Shown here piece after piece: positions 1 to 10,398 of a stretch of 64,000 nt of DNA. Source of the DNA: Eutreptiella sp. 'Long Island Sound 2002'. Its lineage: Eukaryota > Euglenozoa > Euglenophyceae > Eutreptiales > Eutreptiaceae. The stretch lies in the NCBI GenBank assembly GCA_964036045.1, contig OZ038381.1, positions 133,277,191-133,341,190 of the forward strand, written 5' to 3'. The translations under genes and the position numbers were made by a program. Position 1 is the stretch's first letter, and the number at the start of each line of letters is the position of its first letter. The notes beneath the pieces were generated by a model. That model was not told the origin of the DNA. It saw only the letters and a list, made by a program, of their open reading frames with translations, and did no database searches.

Positions 1-2
1 CA

Positions 3-899
3 GCATATCGTACAAACAAGAATACAGATGATCGGGATAGCGCTCCACAGAGGCGGATCAGCCTTCATTCCCAGATACCTTCAGGTCATGAACGTGCAAC
101 CCACAGTGCCACCCAGCCCACATCAGATGAATTACTGCGGTCTGATTCGGAATCGGAGTCGGATGGCGATGGGGTTGCTGACACAGCACCTGATTCTTCG
201 AATTCATCTCTTTCTAAGGAAGGCCGAGCAATGAAGCGTAAGAAGAAACGAGATGAGGCCAAACGTGAGACAGGTGAAGCCCAAACTCCTTTATCTGGTA
301 TGCATTCTGATTCTGCATTTGATTCTACTCAGGATTCTGTATCATATAAAGTACATGGCAATTCACTTAAACAGATGCTAATCAAGCCAAATGAGTATGC
401 TGGTGTGACGTTTAGTCATCGAATGAAGCCCAGAGGGCGTACCCAGTTACATTCAGGATGGGATTCTCAGCCAGAAGGGAGAATACAGTCTGTCATATCT
501 GCGGATGAGGACTGGACTGGATGTGCGGATCTCAAGGACATGATAATGAGTCGTTATCAACCGAAAATTTTCAAATCAATCAACACAGACGACGTCACAC
601 CAGAGGCACAGGCCGCTAGAGGACCGCATGCAAAGGTCCGACTGACCTTGAACGAGTGTCATGCGGGCCAGCGGGCTGATAAGCCAATCAGAGCAGTGAT
701 ACCTAAGGAGTCAGCCGTTTATGATAAGGTAATTGGATTCAAAAAGAAGGGCATGCTCCGAAAGGCGGAAGGAGACCCACAATGGGTCGCCAGGGCGTTT
801 TTGGTGCCTAAGCCGGGTGGGAAATGGCGATTAGTCATTGACTATTGTCATTTGAATTCATGTCTGGAAGGGAAAATTTTCCCCTCCCAGTCATTGTAG
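3..899 (+). pseudogene. Ty3/gypsy pol fragment: acidic linker and start of RT
   Basis: The frame is open from base 3 to the stop at 897-899, so the coding region enters from outside the window. It starts with a Ser/Asp/Glu-rich linker (SDSESESDGDG, about 138-170) and a basic stretch (MKRKKKRDEAKRE at 231). It then reaches the RT fingers, with AFLVPKPGGKWRLVIDY at about 795-845, the usual Ty3/gypsy motif before the palm. A frameshift near 860-875 moves the rest of RT into another frame. An acidic linker in this place also precedes RT in element 3, which suggests a related layout. Role when intact: reverse transcription of the element RNA in cytoplasmic particles. Confidence 0.75.
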
Positions 900-1432
900 G
901 CCAGCTGGCCAATGAACAGGGAAGTTGTTTATTTTCGCTCATTGATTTGGAGGATGGATTCCACCAAATGCACCTGGAGGAGGACAGCAAACACTTCACG
1001 GCGTTTTGCTCTCCATTCGGGGTATTTGGGTGGAGCGTCCTGCGCATGGGGGTAAAAGTGGGGCCTGTTGGGTACCAGCAGATGGTGCAACACATAACCC
1101 GTAATTGCCCATCTTCCAAGCCATACATTGACAATATTATGTCTCCCAACAAAAAAGAAATTTTAGACCCCCAGAAAACTAACCTTGCTGAACAACGGGA
1201 GCCACGAACACTTCGCAAATATTTTCATGCACCCACTAAAAAGCTTTGTCCTTTGTGTGATGTGTTGGCGTCAGCCCAGATTACGATCAAGCCCGAAAAA
1301 TGTCATCTTTTCAAAAAGAGGGTTCAATATGTCGGGCACATTTCCAAGGTGGCCAACGATTTCCGTACCCGGCCAAAACGGACGCAGTGTCTAAGTAGGA
1401 TCACCGTGCTATCACCACAGCAAGGCAGTTGA
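845..1432 (+). pseudogene. RT palm fragment, catalytic box altered to YIDN
   Basis: This continues the RT of the preceding fragment in a shifted frame. Palm motif A is visible as SLIDLEDGFHQMHLEE, followed by FTAFCSPFGVFGW and a motif B region. The catalytic box that should read Y-[IV]-D-D reads YIDN, so the second metal-binding aspartate is lost. The next motifs (ITIKPEKCHLFKKRVQYVGH) are typical of Ty3/gypsy RT. The reading breaks again near 1400, just before the thumb. The fragment is inactive both by frame and by catalytic residue. Confidence 0.75.
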
Positions 1433-1916
1433 AGGGTTTTTTGGGATTACTGGGATGGTACAAAGTGTACATCCTTGAATTTGCTGAGCTGTCTGTGCCC
1501 CTCATAGAGGCAGTAAAAGGGAAGTATCACTGCGCCCCCCATGAACCGCTGGATGAGAAAACTGATACGAATGTGCCCAGGAAACGCAAACGCATCAAAC
1601 TGACTGCAAAATGGCAAAAATTGACTGGTTAGAGCCCATGACAAAATGTTCTTATGCATTCAAGACAGCCCTGGTGGAGGCCACAGGTCTGTACCTCTTC
1701 AAGCCGGGTCAGCCGTTGCGCATCCGTTGTGATGCGTCACATTATGCTGTTGGTGGGCCTTTGGGGCAGCATCAGGAGGATGGTGAGTGGCATCCTGTTG
1801 CTTTTTTCCGTCGCAAGCTCCAAGGGCAGCGTGCAGGCACGGGGAATGGTAAGCAGGATACGGGGCAGTACGCCTGGACCCCCCGAGAGAAAGAGACCTA
1901 TGCAGATGTGGGGTGA
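1429..1916 (+). pseudogene. RT thumb and RNase H fragment (first copy)
   Basis: Two short overlapping frames continue the same pol. 1429-1632 holds the thumb motif KGFLGLLGWYKVYI followed by a basic linker. 1611-1916 holds RNase H, with LRIRCDASHYAVGG (first active-site Asp), HPVAFFRRKL and TPREKETYA (active-site Glu). In Ty3/gypsy elements this RNase H removes the RNA template and processes the polypurine primer. The frame is lost after about 1916 and the rest of RNase H cannot be read continuously. Confidence 0.7.
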
Positions 1917-2435
1917 TTGCTGAAGTTCCAGGCCTAGGTGGGAAGCCAGAAGGTCTTGGTGCAAAGGGACCACAGCTCCATTGTGAAATGGTGCAAGGAA
2001 GATGCTTGTACCATTTCAGGTCCACTCGGCCGCCGGAGGCGGTGGCACGAGTTGTTAAGCGGATTTTATCTCACGATTGAAGATTAGCCCAGAGAGGACA
2101 ATGACGGGGCGGATGCCCTCAGTCCATGGGCTTATCCAGCTGCAGCAGCCCAGGATACAAATTTGCACGGGAGCGATGCCAAGAAGGAGGGATGTCGTCA
2201 AGAGGAAAGGGCTGAATGGGAGAGGGTGCGAACGGAGTTGCAATAACAGCGACCATTCCAGTTTTGGGAGGAAGAGGCCATGGAATCTGTTCTCCAGGGT
2301 GCCAGGCTTCAATCCATTCAGTAAAGTCAGAAATGTTGTGTCTTTCCAGATGGGTTCACCTGTACATCACAGCAAAACGTGTGCCGCAAAGTATTTTCAC
2401 TGAGCTCTAGTGTGAATCCTGAGTTGGTTTAGGGT
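1917..2435 (+). other. Decayed RNase H-integrase connection, no open frame
   Basis: This 519 bp lies between the RNase H and integrase fragments, where intact elements encode the end of RNase H and the linker. Only broken traces are seen, such as a PPEAVARVV-like remnant near 2030-2060. No continuous coding, repeat or signal is recognised. Confidence 0.5.
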
Positions 2436-3350
2436 TTGTCTAAGTTGTCTTGGCACATGCCAGGGGTTCAGCACTTGTGTCAGCACACCCAATTCATTAG
2501 GCTCCCACCAGACATCGGCATATTAATTGAAGACTGGGAGTCCCACTATGCAGAGGATCCTTTCTTGGCGCCCCACTGGGAGACCTTGTTCGAGGATAAG
2601 GTTATTTCTGTAAGGGGCAAGGAGTATGCTTTGTATCGTGGGAAAGTCAGAGTTGATGGGCACATTTATGTTCCTTTGGCATTGACTGATCGTTTTATAC
2701 GGGCACAGCATAGTTATGCTCACGCTGGTGTGCAAAAGCTGCTTGAGATGTTCAAGCGAAGGTACATTTCAGGACATACAGATACTGACCTTCACGAAAC
2801 CTTTTCTGCAGTGTTAGGGTCCTGTGTGGTGTGCAAGACATGTAAACCACGCCGGGGGCTGCAACCTGACAGTTGCCATTCTATCCCCATATCAGAATAT
2901 CCCTTCTCCAGTGTGGCCATGCATTTCTGTGATACGGGACAAGAGAATGCGATTGAAATTCGGGGTGTCACATACGACAATCTCCTTGTTGTCGTATGTC
3001 AACTCACTGGATATACCATGGCAATTCCATGCTCAAAGAACACAACCACCCCCCAAGTGGGAGATCTGTACTTAGAGCGGGTAGTTGGGCTCATGGGGTT
3101 GGCCAACGAAATAGTTTCAGATCATGACGTCCTCATCACAGCGCATTTTTTTACCACCCTCTGTGATCTGAGTGGAGTACAGCAGAAACAGTCACCAGTA
3201 TATCGTCCCCGGTCGAACAGGAGGGCAGAGAGGGCCATCAGGGGCATCCTGGACATCTTACGAAGCTTTTTGGCCCATACAAGGAAGAAGGATTGGCCAA
3301 GGTTACTGCCACTGGCCCTGTGGACGATCAATGACGTGCCAGGGCCAGTG
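2436..3350 (+). pseudogene. Integrase of first copy, C-terminus missing
   Basis: An integrase with an HHCC-type zinc module (AQHSYAHAGVQKLLEMF, then CVVCKTC at about 2820-2845). The catalytic core follows. The first DDE aspartate, usually in a M-D-F context, appears as AMHFCD, so it is replaced by His. The second Asp is kept in EIVSDHDVL and the Glu in RRAERAIRG. Alignment with the second copy (3979-5550) holds to LALWTINDVPGPV at about 3345. There the sequence switches to RT thumb sequence of another element, although an accidental open frame runs on to 3452. The integrase is therefore truncated, with at least one catalytic residue lost. Confidence 0.8.
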
Positions 3351-3978
3351 TCGAAGAGTTTTTCTCGGCATCTGCAATTGGTATTCGATTCATATCCCGA
3401 ACTACGCGTCACGGGCGGCGCCGCTCATGTATTCACTTTCCAGAAAGTATAAGTACGATCCTGATGAACGCACCAGTAAAGTCCCAGCGCATAAGCAAAC
3501 CATCAGTTGGACTGATCTGATGCGTGAGAACTTCGACAACATCAAAACTCTTCTATGTGAGGCTTGAAGCCTGTATATACCCAGTGTCCAAGGCGAGTTC
3601 GCCATCCATAAAGATGTGTCGGACCAGGTCATTGGCGGAGTCCTGGAACAGAAGGACAACCAGAGAAACTGGGTCCCTGTGCTTTTTTCAGTCGAAAACT
3701 CCAGGGCAGCGTCAAATACGACGCTGACGGGAATCTCCTTGGTTATAGTGGCCACAGCGCATGGTCAGTGAGGGAAAAGAAACTTAAGCCCTGGTGTCCT
3801 GTCTTTTGAAGTCGGAAAGCTGGATATCAGGCCGCAAGGTCACTGTTTTCACTGACCATAAATCCCTGGAGTCATGTACAAAGAAGAGCTTTGTACCATG
3901 GCTTGTCCATTGGGACGTCGCGGCCGGTCGCACGAATTCCTCTGCCGGCATAACATTGTAGTTGTCTAGAAACCGGGA
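3346..3978 (+). pseudogene. RT thumb and RNase H fragment (second copy)
   Basis: In a frame different from the preceding integrase, the sequence reads VFLGICNWYSIHIPNYASRA, the RT thumb of a Ty3/gypsy element. A connection and an RNase H trace follow (FAIHKDVSDQVIGGVLEQ near 3600-3650). Several stops interrupt it (after CEA at about 3565, and again near 3770-3970). The end of RNase H, ENDAADGMSGWAYFAG, corresponds to NTVADCLSRWAYPAG in element 1. The 5' part of this second RT (fingers and palm) is absent, which places the chimeric junction inside the thumb. Confidence 0.75.
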
Positions 3979-5940
3979 GTGGAAAACGATGCCGCGGACG
4001 GGATGTCCGGCTGGGCCTACTTCGCCGGGTTGGCGGATGACACAAACTTTCACGGTTCGAACGCCGATCTGAAAGGGGTAACCCAGTGGGAGGCCTCTGA
4101 GCGCAAAAAGGAGCAAGAGCTCATCGCAGCAAACCAGTATCCTCGCAAAGTTCTGGAGGTGAGAGCCCCTACGGGATGTCCCTCACCACAGGACATGCAG
4201 GAACAGCGGGAGCGCAGTTATGTGCTGTTGCAGGCTAACAGCTTGCATCACAGTGTACATTATGACAGCAGTTTGTTCCCGGACGACCCCGCAGTGAATG
4301 CCGTCCAGAGCGCGTCTGATCACTGTAAAACCTGTTGCCCATTTCCGCCTTGCTTCAGTCAGGTGAGTATGAGCCTCGAGGAGGACTCCTCGTCTGAAGC
4401 GGAATCCAGTGTATGCCCTGATGAGGCCATCTGGAATGTGTTGGATGAGACGGATTATGTGTCCCCTCTGTGCTACAGTGAGGGAGATCCTACCTGCGTT
4501 GCCGCTAGCCTCTTTTGGAACCTCACAGAGCTCAAAGTGCCGCCTGAGACCAAAATACTGTACGAGGAATGGATGCCCCACTACAGGGCGGACAGAACGT
4601 ACAAACAACTCCTGGATAGGGGTCTGGACAATCAGGTTTCCATGGATGGACACCTCTGGGCCAAGGGACCACAGTGGAGTCATCCCCACATTTGTCGGGA
4701 TTGCAAAATTTGTGTCCCGCAGTGCATTGTGTCTCAGGTCATCCGGGCGGTACATGCATGTGCCCACCAGGGGCAAGCAAAGACCCTGGAGCCGTTTCTA
4801 CGGCGTTCTCACGCTGACATGCCCTATGCCTGGCTGCGGGAAACAGTAAACAAGGCATTGTCGGACTGTGTGGTTTGCGCACAAGCGAAAGCTAGACGCG
4901 TCCCACATCCTGACTCCTGCAAGCCGTTTCCCTTACCCTCGTTTCCTTCCAGCTCAGTTGCCATAGATTTCGTGGAATTACCTGAAGTCCGTAAACAGCT
5001 AACCAAGACACAAATTTCGGCCGACTATGCGATGGTCATAGTTTGTTTGTTGACAGGATATGTGATGGCCATACCCTGCTGTATGAAGGGGCTCACCAGT
5101 CGTAAGGCTGCTGAGCTCTTACTGCATAGGTGTGGATTTTTCATGGGCTTACCCAGAGAAATTCAAGCTGACAATCAGTCGATCATCAGCAGCACCTTTT
5201 TGAATGCGCTGTGCAATCTTGCCGGGATTGAACAGGCCAAGTCTGTTATATATAGACCTAAGTTCAATGGCAGGGCTGAAAGGGCTGTGCAGAGTACCAT
5301 CAATACTCTGCGGCAGTACCTCCTGAGCAGAAAGGTGAGTTGGCTGGAGGTATTGCCACTGGCCCTGTGGGGTCTCAATGACCTCCCTGGGGCAGTGGCA
5401 CCCTACTCGCCACACCGGCTGGTGTTTGGGCGCGACCCCATAGGGGTGGGCAACCTACCCCTGGTAGTGGACAGTGAGGGCTGCGAGGACGCCCCCCAGT
5501 TTTTTAAGAGGGTGGCTGCAGAAAGGGAATTGGTACAAGAAAAACTGTAGGCAATGCACAAAAAACAGTTGGATAATTTTCTAAAGGAACACCCTCCCTC
5601 TGTTTTTGTTGCCGATGACCGGGTATGGGTCAAGAACCGAGAGGAAGAACGAGAAAAGCTCAGTAGAGTATGGCAGGTACCCGCTGACCTCATTGACAAG
5701 ATCTCTGACTCTGTTTACCGGGTTAACCACAATGGAGTGGAGCAGGACCTCTCGGTCGAACGGCTGAAGCCCTTTGTGAAGGCGTGGAAAAGGGGCCCTT
5801 GGCCGCGAATAACGCGCCCACCAACCTTTTACCGGTGCCAAGCCTTGGTGGTATGTCAATTTCGGAGATCATACCCGCCTGGAATGGCACCCCGCCGCCA
5901 GTGTTCTCCACGACATCAACAGTACGTGGATGAAATATAA
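3979..5940 (+). pseudogene. Integrase and C-terminal region of second copy, one nonsense codon
   Basis: One frame covers the end of RNase H, a long linker and a complete integrase, interrupted only by a stop at 5548-5550. The zinc module has HACAHQG and CVVCAQAK at about 4750-4890. The DDE triad is intact: VAIDFVEL, EIQADNQS and GRAERAVQS. After the stop the frame continues to 5940 with VADDRVWVKNREE and a C-terminal domain that in this family usually precedes a chromodomain. No chromodomain is recognisable here. The protein would insert element cDNA in the nucleus. The flanking RT and RNase H are ruined, so this is a relic with one well-preserved domain. Confidence 0.8.
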
Positions 5941-6049
5941 TATGCAGCATGGACTCCACGTGGACCTCCGTGACGTTGATGTGCAAAGGGTCAAAGTGGA
6001 TCATTTTCCATTTAAATGGCGACTTGGGGTCAACCTTCTTTGCTCTTGG

Positions 6050-6118
6050 CCGCCTGAGCCTGAGCCTGAGCCTCAGCCTGAGCCTGAGCCTGAGCATAAG
6101 CCTCAGCCTGAGCCCCAG
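6050..6118 (+). repeat. CCTGAG hexanucleotide repeat
   Basis: About eleven imperfect copies of the 6-mer CCTGAG (with CCTCAG and CATAAG variants). In the + frame open from 5930 to 6253 this encodes an alternating Pro-Glu/Pro-Gln tract (PEPEPEPQPEPEP). It may be the disordered tail of the decayed pol or a simple microsatellite. Confidence 0.8.
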
Positions 6119-6253
6119 CGGGGGTCTTTGGTTGATACCCTCCGGATTCTTTCGAATGGAGGACCCTCGCAAGGGAATGGTGCACAAGTTCCGGCTGCAA
6201 ATGGTGGTGAATTGCCGTTCCTGTCGCTGTACTCCGACACGATCCTGATGTAA

Positions 6254-6750
6254 TGGTGAGTTCACCGGACCCAGGATTGTGCCTACCTCTGCTGACGCTT
6301 TTTTTTTCCTGCTTTACTGACTGATTGATCTGAAACCCAATGCTGTTTTCTATTTTTTCACCCAGTGTTGCAGGTGGGCCCTCCCGGGATGCGAAAGTAG
6401 GAAGCACCCTTTTGTACAGCCTTTCCGGTCAGTTGTCATCAGGTTCCCGATTATTGTGGTTTGTATGTTATATGGGTGAGCCGTCGCAACCGGCCAGAAC
6501 CACAGTTTGCTTGTTGCCTAGGAGACATGTTTGGCCAAGATGGTCCTCGTGCAGCAGATGCCACCGAAACCAGCAGCCGCAATGACGCCAAGGTGCGGAC
6601 GGTATTTGCCCTTGGAAGAGCGTGCAGCTGTGAGGTAGGTAGGTAGGTGCACTCGGTCGTGGAGAGGCGCCCCATGCTTCCCCCTGGCGTCGCCCCTGTG
6701 ACGAACAGGAAGAGGCTCCGCGCATGAAGAGGGGAGGCGGCTTACATCAC
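6254..6750. other. No recognised feature
   Basis: About 500 bp of mixed composition between the end of the gypsy relic and the GC-rich low-complexity DNA. It contains a T9 run near 6300 and a short GTAG tetranucleotide repeat at about 6634-6646. No conserved protein, LTR end or RNA gene is seen. Confidence 0.4.
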
Positions 6751-9293
6751 GCTAGACCTGACTGTTGGCCCCCAACAAAGCGGCCCCGGGCAACACCGGG
6801 AGGGCGAGGCTGCCGGCCTGACGTGCTTGTCTCGCCGGGAGGGTGTGACCCCGTGCTTGTGCAAGTTCCCTCCTTTTGGCGGAACGCTAAAGGTTCACCG
6901 GACTTCCTGCCGTATCCCGTTCCCAAGGCATGCATGCACGTTCTTGGTACTAGGGTTCGGAGGCGCTTGGGTGTCGCACGCTCCGCCTCGAGTCCCACAG
7001 CAGCGCAGGCCTTAGGATGCAGCCTTACCCCCGGGCTCCGGATCTTGTTTGGCCGGGTCAGCTGCATGGCACGGGCTGCCTCAGTGCCCGGGCTTTGGAC
7101 ACTGGGTTTCCTACTGTTGTGTGGTGCTTGTGTTTGGGTCCGGGTTGCGGTTGGGTGTGGGTTTCGGTAACCCCGCCAGTCCTGGCTGGGGTCTTGGGTG
7201 GTGTGTTCCGGTACGGTTTGTGGTGTCGTCCCTCTTTTGCCGGCTGGGGTTTGTGGTGTTCGTGGTTGGGCTTGGGTTTTGGCCTGCAGCCCACCTTTCG
7301 TGGTTGGGGATATGGGACGCGCGTGGTTGCGTGCGCGCTCTGCCTGCACCCCGCCGTTTCCGGTTCCGGTGTGCGGTGTGGGCGTGCGTGCTGGGGTCTG
7401 AGTTTTGGCTGCGCCCCGCCACTCCTTGGGGGGGTGTTGGGGTGTGTGTGTGCTCGTGCGCCCGTCCCGCGTGGTCTCCTGCACCTCCTGGTTGGGGGTG
7501 CTCTGCGGGGGTGTGTGCTTGTGCGCACGCCCTGCTTGTCTCCCGCCTTTCCTGGCTGCGGTGTGCGGTGTGGGCGTGCGTGCTGGGCCCGGGTCTCGGC
7601 TGTGCCCCGCTCTTCTTGGTTGGGTTGCCAGGGTGTGTTTTTTTTTCGTGTCTTGCTTTGGCTTTGTGGTGTTGGTCGCTGGCTGTCCCTGTCCCGGGCC
7701 TTGTGGTCCCTGTCCCCCCATCCCCTCTCTTTCGGGCTGGGTTGCTGGCTCTTTTTTTTCTTCGTCCCAGCGTGGTGTGTGTCTGCGCGTTTTGGGTGTT
7801 CCTTCCCCCGGTGGGCCGCTGCTCCTGGCTTGGTGTTGCCGGTTTTGGCTGGGTGGTCCCCCTGTGTCCCTTTGGGGGTCCTGTCTTCGGTGCCTTCTGG
7901 GTGGGGGGTTTGGCTGCCCCTTGTGGTGTTGGCAGGCGGTTTGGTGGCTGTGGCCCGTTCTCTCCACCCCCCCTCCCCCCCCCCCCTGTTTTTGTTTGGG
8001 GGGGGTATGCCTGGTCCTCCCTCTGCGTTCCCTGGGCTGGCGCACGCACTGGCCCGCATTCTGTGTGGTCTTCCGGGTTGCTGTTGGCGGTTGCGTTCTG
8101 CTGGGCCGCGTCCCGGCCCCATGGGTCGGGTGGGTTATGTACACGTTGGGCTCGGCGCCCCTTCCTTGGGTTAGGTCCTGGATCTGCCGGCTGGGCGGCT
8201 GCGCCAGGCGGCTTCGTGTGGCTCTGGGTTAGGGGGCTGGGGTTGTCCGTGTCCTTTCTCCTCCGCGGTGCCGGTTTCAACCTTCTGGGTGGACCTTTGT
8301 TGCCGGGCGCGCGGTGGCCCCGTGTGTGGCCCGCGGTGCCGGTGTGTGGCATGCTGGTGCGGCGCCTTCCGGGGTGTGCGGTGGCTTGTTTTGGTTAGTC
8401 CTTCAGGTTAGTGTCAGCCGTGCCATGTTGTGCCGCTCTGTGCTGCTTCACGTCGCGTCGTGCTGTGGCCCCTTGCGCTTTGGGGTGCGTTGTTGCGGTG
8501 CGTTGCACTGTGGCGTGCTGCGCTGCGGTGTGCCGTGCTGTCTCGTGTTGTGCCGTGGTGGGTCGGTGTAGGTCAGCCTGGCCTGTGTCGTGGTTCGGAG
8601 TGTGGGTCGGACTGTGGCTGGCTGGTGGCTGGGGGGTGCGATTAGGTGTGGGTGGCTCGCTGGGTCCGTGCTGCGGGGGCCTGGGCGTGCCGCTCGGGCT
8701 GGTGGGTCGGGTAGGTGTCCGTGGGGTTGCCCTCCCTGGGGGCCTGTGCCTTGGTCCCGTGTCCCCTGGAGGTCCCGGTCCCTAGCCATGGGTGCTGTGG
8801 CCGTGCCTTCGTCCTCCTCCGCTGCCTGTGAGGTGGCCCTTGTGGCGGCCGGGGTCGTCGTCTGGCGGTGAGGGCGTGGTGGTGCGCCGCGCGGCGATGT
8901 TCCCTGTGGCTTCCTCTGTGGGTCTAGCCCGTTCCCCCCGTGTAGGTGTGCCCTCCATCCCCCGTGTGGTTTCCGGTGGCTGGTGGGTGTGCGCTGGTGT
9001 GATCTGTACGGCGTCCGACTCTTGCATCGGCGGTGCTCGCTGGGGGTGTGCGTCCCCGGGAGTCGTGCGGCGTTCGGGGGGGAGGGACGGCGCTGGTCCC
9101 TCCGTCGTGGTATGCCCTTCCTTGGTGTGGGTCGTGGCGCCTGCCGTGGTGTCCTCTTCCTCTGTGCCTCGGTCCCCGCTCCTGCCCCTTCCTGGTCTTT
9201 GGGTGATTTCCTGCCCCCACGTTGTGTCGCTTTCGGTGCCCTGTCCCTATGCGCGCCTGCCCCTCACTTGGGGCCCCTCCGTGCCCCCTTGCC
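6751..9293 (-). other. GC-rich low-complexity DNA, probable 3' region of the LINE
   Basis: The + strand is rich in G and T (the - strand in C and A) and long spurious ORFs occur in several frames on both strands, none protein-like. It lies directly downstream, in - orientation, of the LINE stop codon at 9294. The likeliest reading is a long LINE 3' untranslated region, possibly with unrelated flanking DNA toward 6750. The stretch 6780-7020 is less biased and resembles in parts the stretch 58400-58620 next to the second LINE copy (for example GGCGGA followed by GGTTCAC). No poly(A) or target duplication is identified. Confidence 0.4.
7360..7640. repeat. Imperfect tandem repeat of about 190 bp
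   Basis: The string GTGTGCGGTGTGGGCGTGCG recurs at about 7371 and 7560, each time followed by similar TG-rich and CCCCGC-containing sequence. The intervening DNA is also similar in kind. It lies in the low-complexity 3' region and has no coding meaning that I can see. Confidence 0.5.
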
Positions 9294-9774
9294 TTAGTGT
9301 CCCTTTCCGTCCCTTGCCCTCCCCTTGTCCGTGCCCTTCTCCTTCCCGGTGTGGTGGTGGTGGGGTGGAGGGGGGGAGCCGATGGCCCAGGCCTGGGGCA
9401 GGGTGGCCTCGAGCCATTGGCGGAGGGCTTGGGGGGTGTAGGGGGGGCGGAGGACCTGGACCGCGTCGCGGAGGAGGGCCTCCCATGCCGCTTGCGGCAT
9501 GATGGCCTCCGGGGCGGCCTCGTTGGGGTCGGCGGGGGTGCGGGTGCGCACCTCCTCGAAGGTGTGCACCATGTGCACCCCTTCTCGCCTTCCCGCTCCC
9601 CTGGCCCACTTCACCCAGCGGCGGAGCTCCTGCAACGCGGGGGCAGACCACCAGGCGAGGTAGGCGGGGGCCTGGCGGGGGGAGGGGTCCGAGCTCTTGG
9701 TCCTGGAGCAGCGGGGGGATGACGTGGACCTGTGGTGGTGGCGGGGGTGGCGGTGCCTTGGGGAGCGGGAGCGG

Positions 9775-10170
9775 CGGTGGCGGGGGCTGAGGGTGGAGGA
9801 CGGGTACGGGCGAAGGGGGGAACGGGAGGGGGAGGTCGACAGGGGGTGGGGGTGGCGTGCTTGGCGGCGCATGGGGGACCGGGAGTGGTGGTGGCGGGGG
9901 CTGGGGGTGGTGGATGGGTATGGGCAGCGGGGGGAACGGGGAGCCCGGTGGGGTGTGTGGGGGGAGGGGGGGGTGGACGTGGGGCAGCGGTGGCGTGCCT
10001 GGCGGCACCGTGGGGTGCGGGAGCGGTGGTGGCGGGGGCTGGGGGTGGGCGTCGCGTACGGGCAGAGCGGGGAGCGAGAAGTCCGGTGGGGCCTGTGGGG
10101 GGAGGGGAAGGCGGACATGGGGCGGCGGTGGCGCGCGTGGTGGCGCCCGGGGGAGCGGGAGCTGCTGGAG
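9775..10170 (-). repeat. Coding minisatellite, imperfect units of about 117-138 bp
   Basis: Units beginning GGTGGCGGGGGCTG recur at about 9775, 9891 and 10028, with a weaker copy near 10118. On the - strand each unit encodes a Pro/Arg/Ser/His-rich block of about 40 residues. The unit lengths are near multiples of 3, as expected if the reading frame was maintained. Confidence 0.6.
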
Positions 10171-10394
10171 CGGGGCCCCAGGGGGTTGTGGTGGCGCCTT
10201 GGGAAGCGGGAGCGGCGCGAGTGGGTGGTTGAGGCGCGGTGGCGGTGTGGGGAGTATGGGCGCCGGGGGCGAGCGTGCCGTGCGGGGGGGAAGCGGGAGC
10301 GCCGCCTTTTGCGGGACCGGGCCTCATCGCTCGAGTCGGGCCAGTCAGGAGGTGTACGTGTGTCCTGGGGGGTCTCGCGTGGTGCCGCCTGGTA

Positions 10395-10398
10395 CTGG
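10395..10398. repeat. Target site duplication, left copy (CTGG)
   Basis: CTGG directly precedes the 5' LTR of element 1 and is repeated after its 3' LTR at 23584-23587. A 5 bp reading (ACTGG) is also possible, because the last LTR base is A. The LINE frame is restored when one copy is removed. Confidence 0.8.

Larger units (their letters stand above)
1..6300 (+). mobile_element. Decayed chimeric Ty3/gypsy retrotransposon (runs off left edge)
   Basis: Fragments of Ty3/gypsy pol occur in the order RT, RNase H, integrase, then again RT thumb, RNase H, integrase and C-terminal region, all on the + strand. The second series begins where the first integrase is cut, at about 3346. Many frameshifts and stops show that it is dead. 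No LTR, primer site or target duplication is visible in the window, so the left end lies outside and the right end (about 5940-6300) is set only by loss of recognisable coding. The two integrases are clearly related but differ at many residues, so this looks like a join between two members of a lineage and not a simple duplication. Confidence 0.8.
9294..10398 (-). pseudogene. LINE polyprotein C-terminal tail (Arg/Ser/Pro-rich, Trp-rich end module)
   Basis: This frame continues without a break from the piece ending at 23588 once element 1 and one CTGG copy are removed. It begins with an acidic/basic stretch (DSSDEARSRKRRRSR, a plausible nuclear localisation signal). It passes through an Arg-Ser-Pro-His-rich repetitive region (10170-9775) reminiscent of RS domains. 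It ends in a compact module of about 100 residues with spaced Trp and helix-like segments (LRRWVKWARG, WEALLRDAVQVLR, LRQWLEATLPQAW) before a basic tail and a stop at 9294. A protein end of similar layout is encoded at 62849-64000. I recognise no catalytic motif. RNA binding or nuclear targeting would be guesses. Confidence 0.55.

Noticed and set aside
7017-8398. Long + strand ORFs of 385 and 449 codons and - strand ORFs of 354-465 codons
   Set aside because: All arise in G/T-biased low-complexity DNA where stops are rare. They overlap in several frames and on both strands, and have Val/Cys/Trp/Gly or His/Pro-heavy composition without any protein motif.
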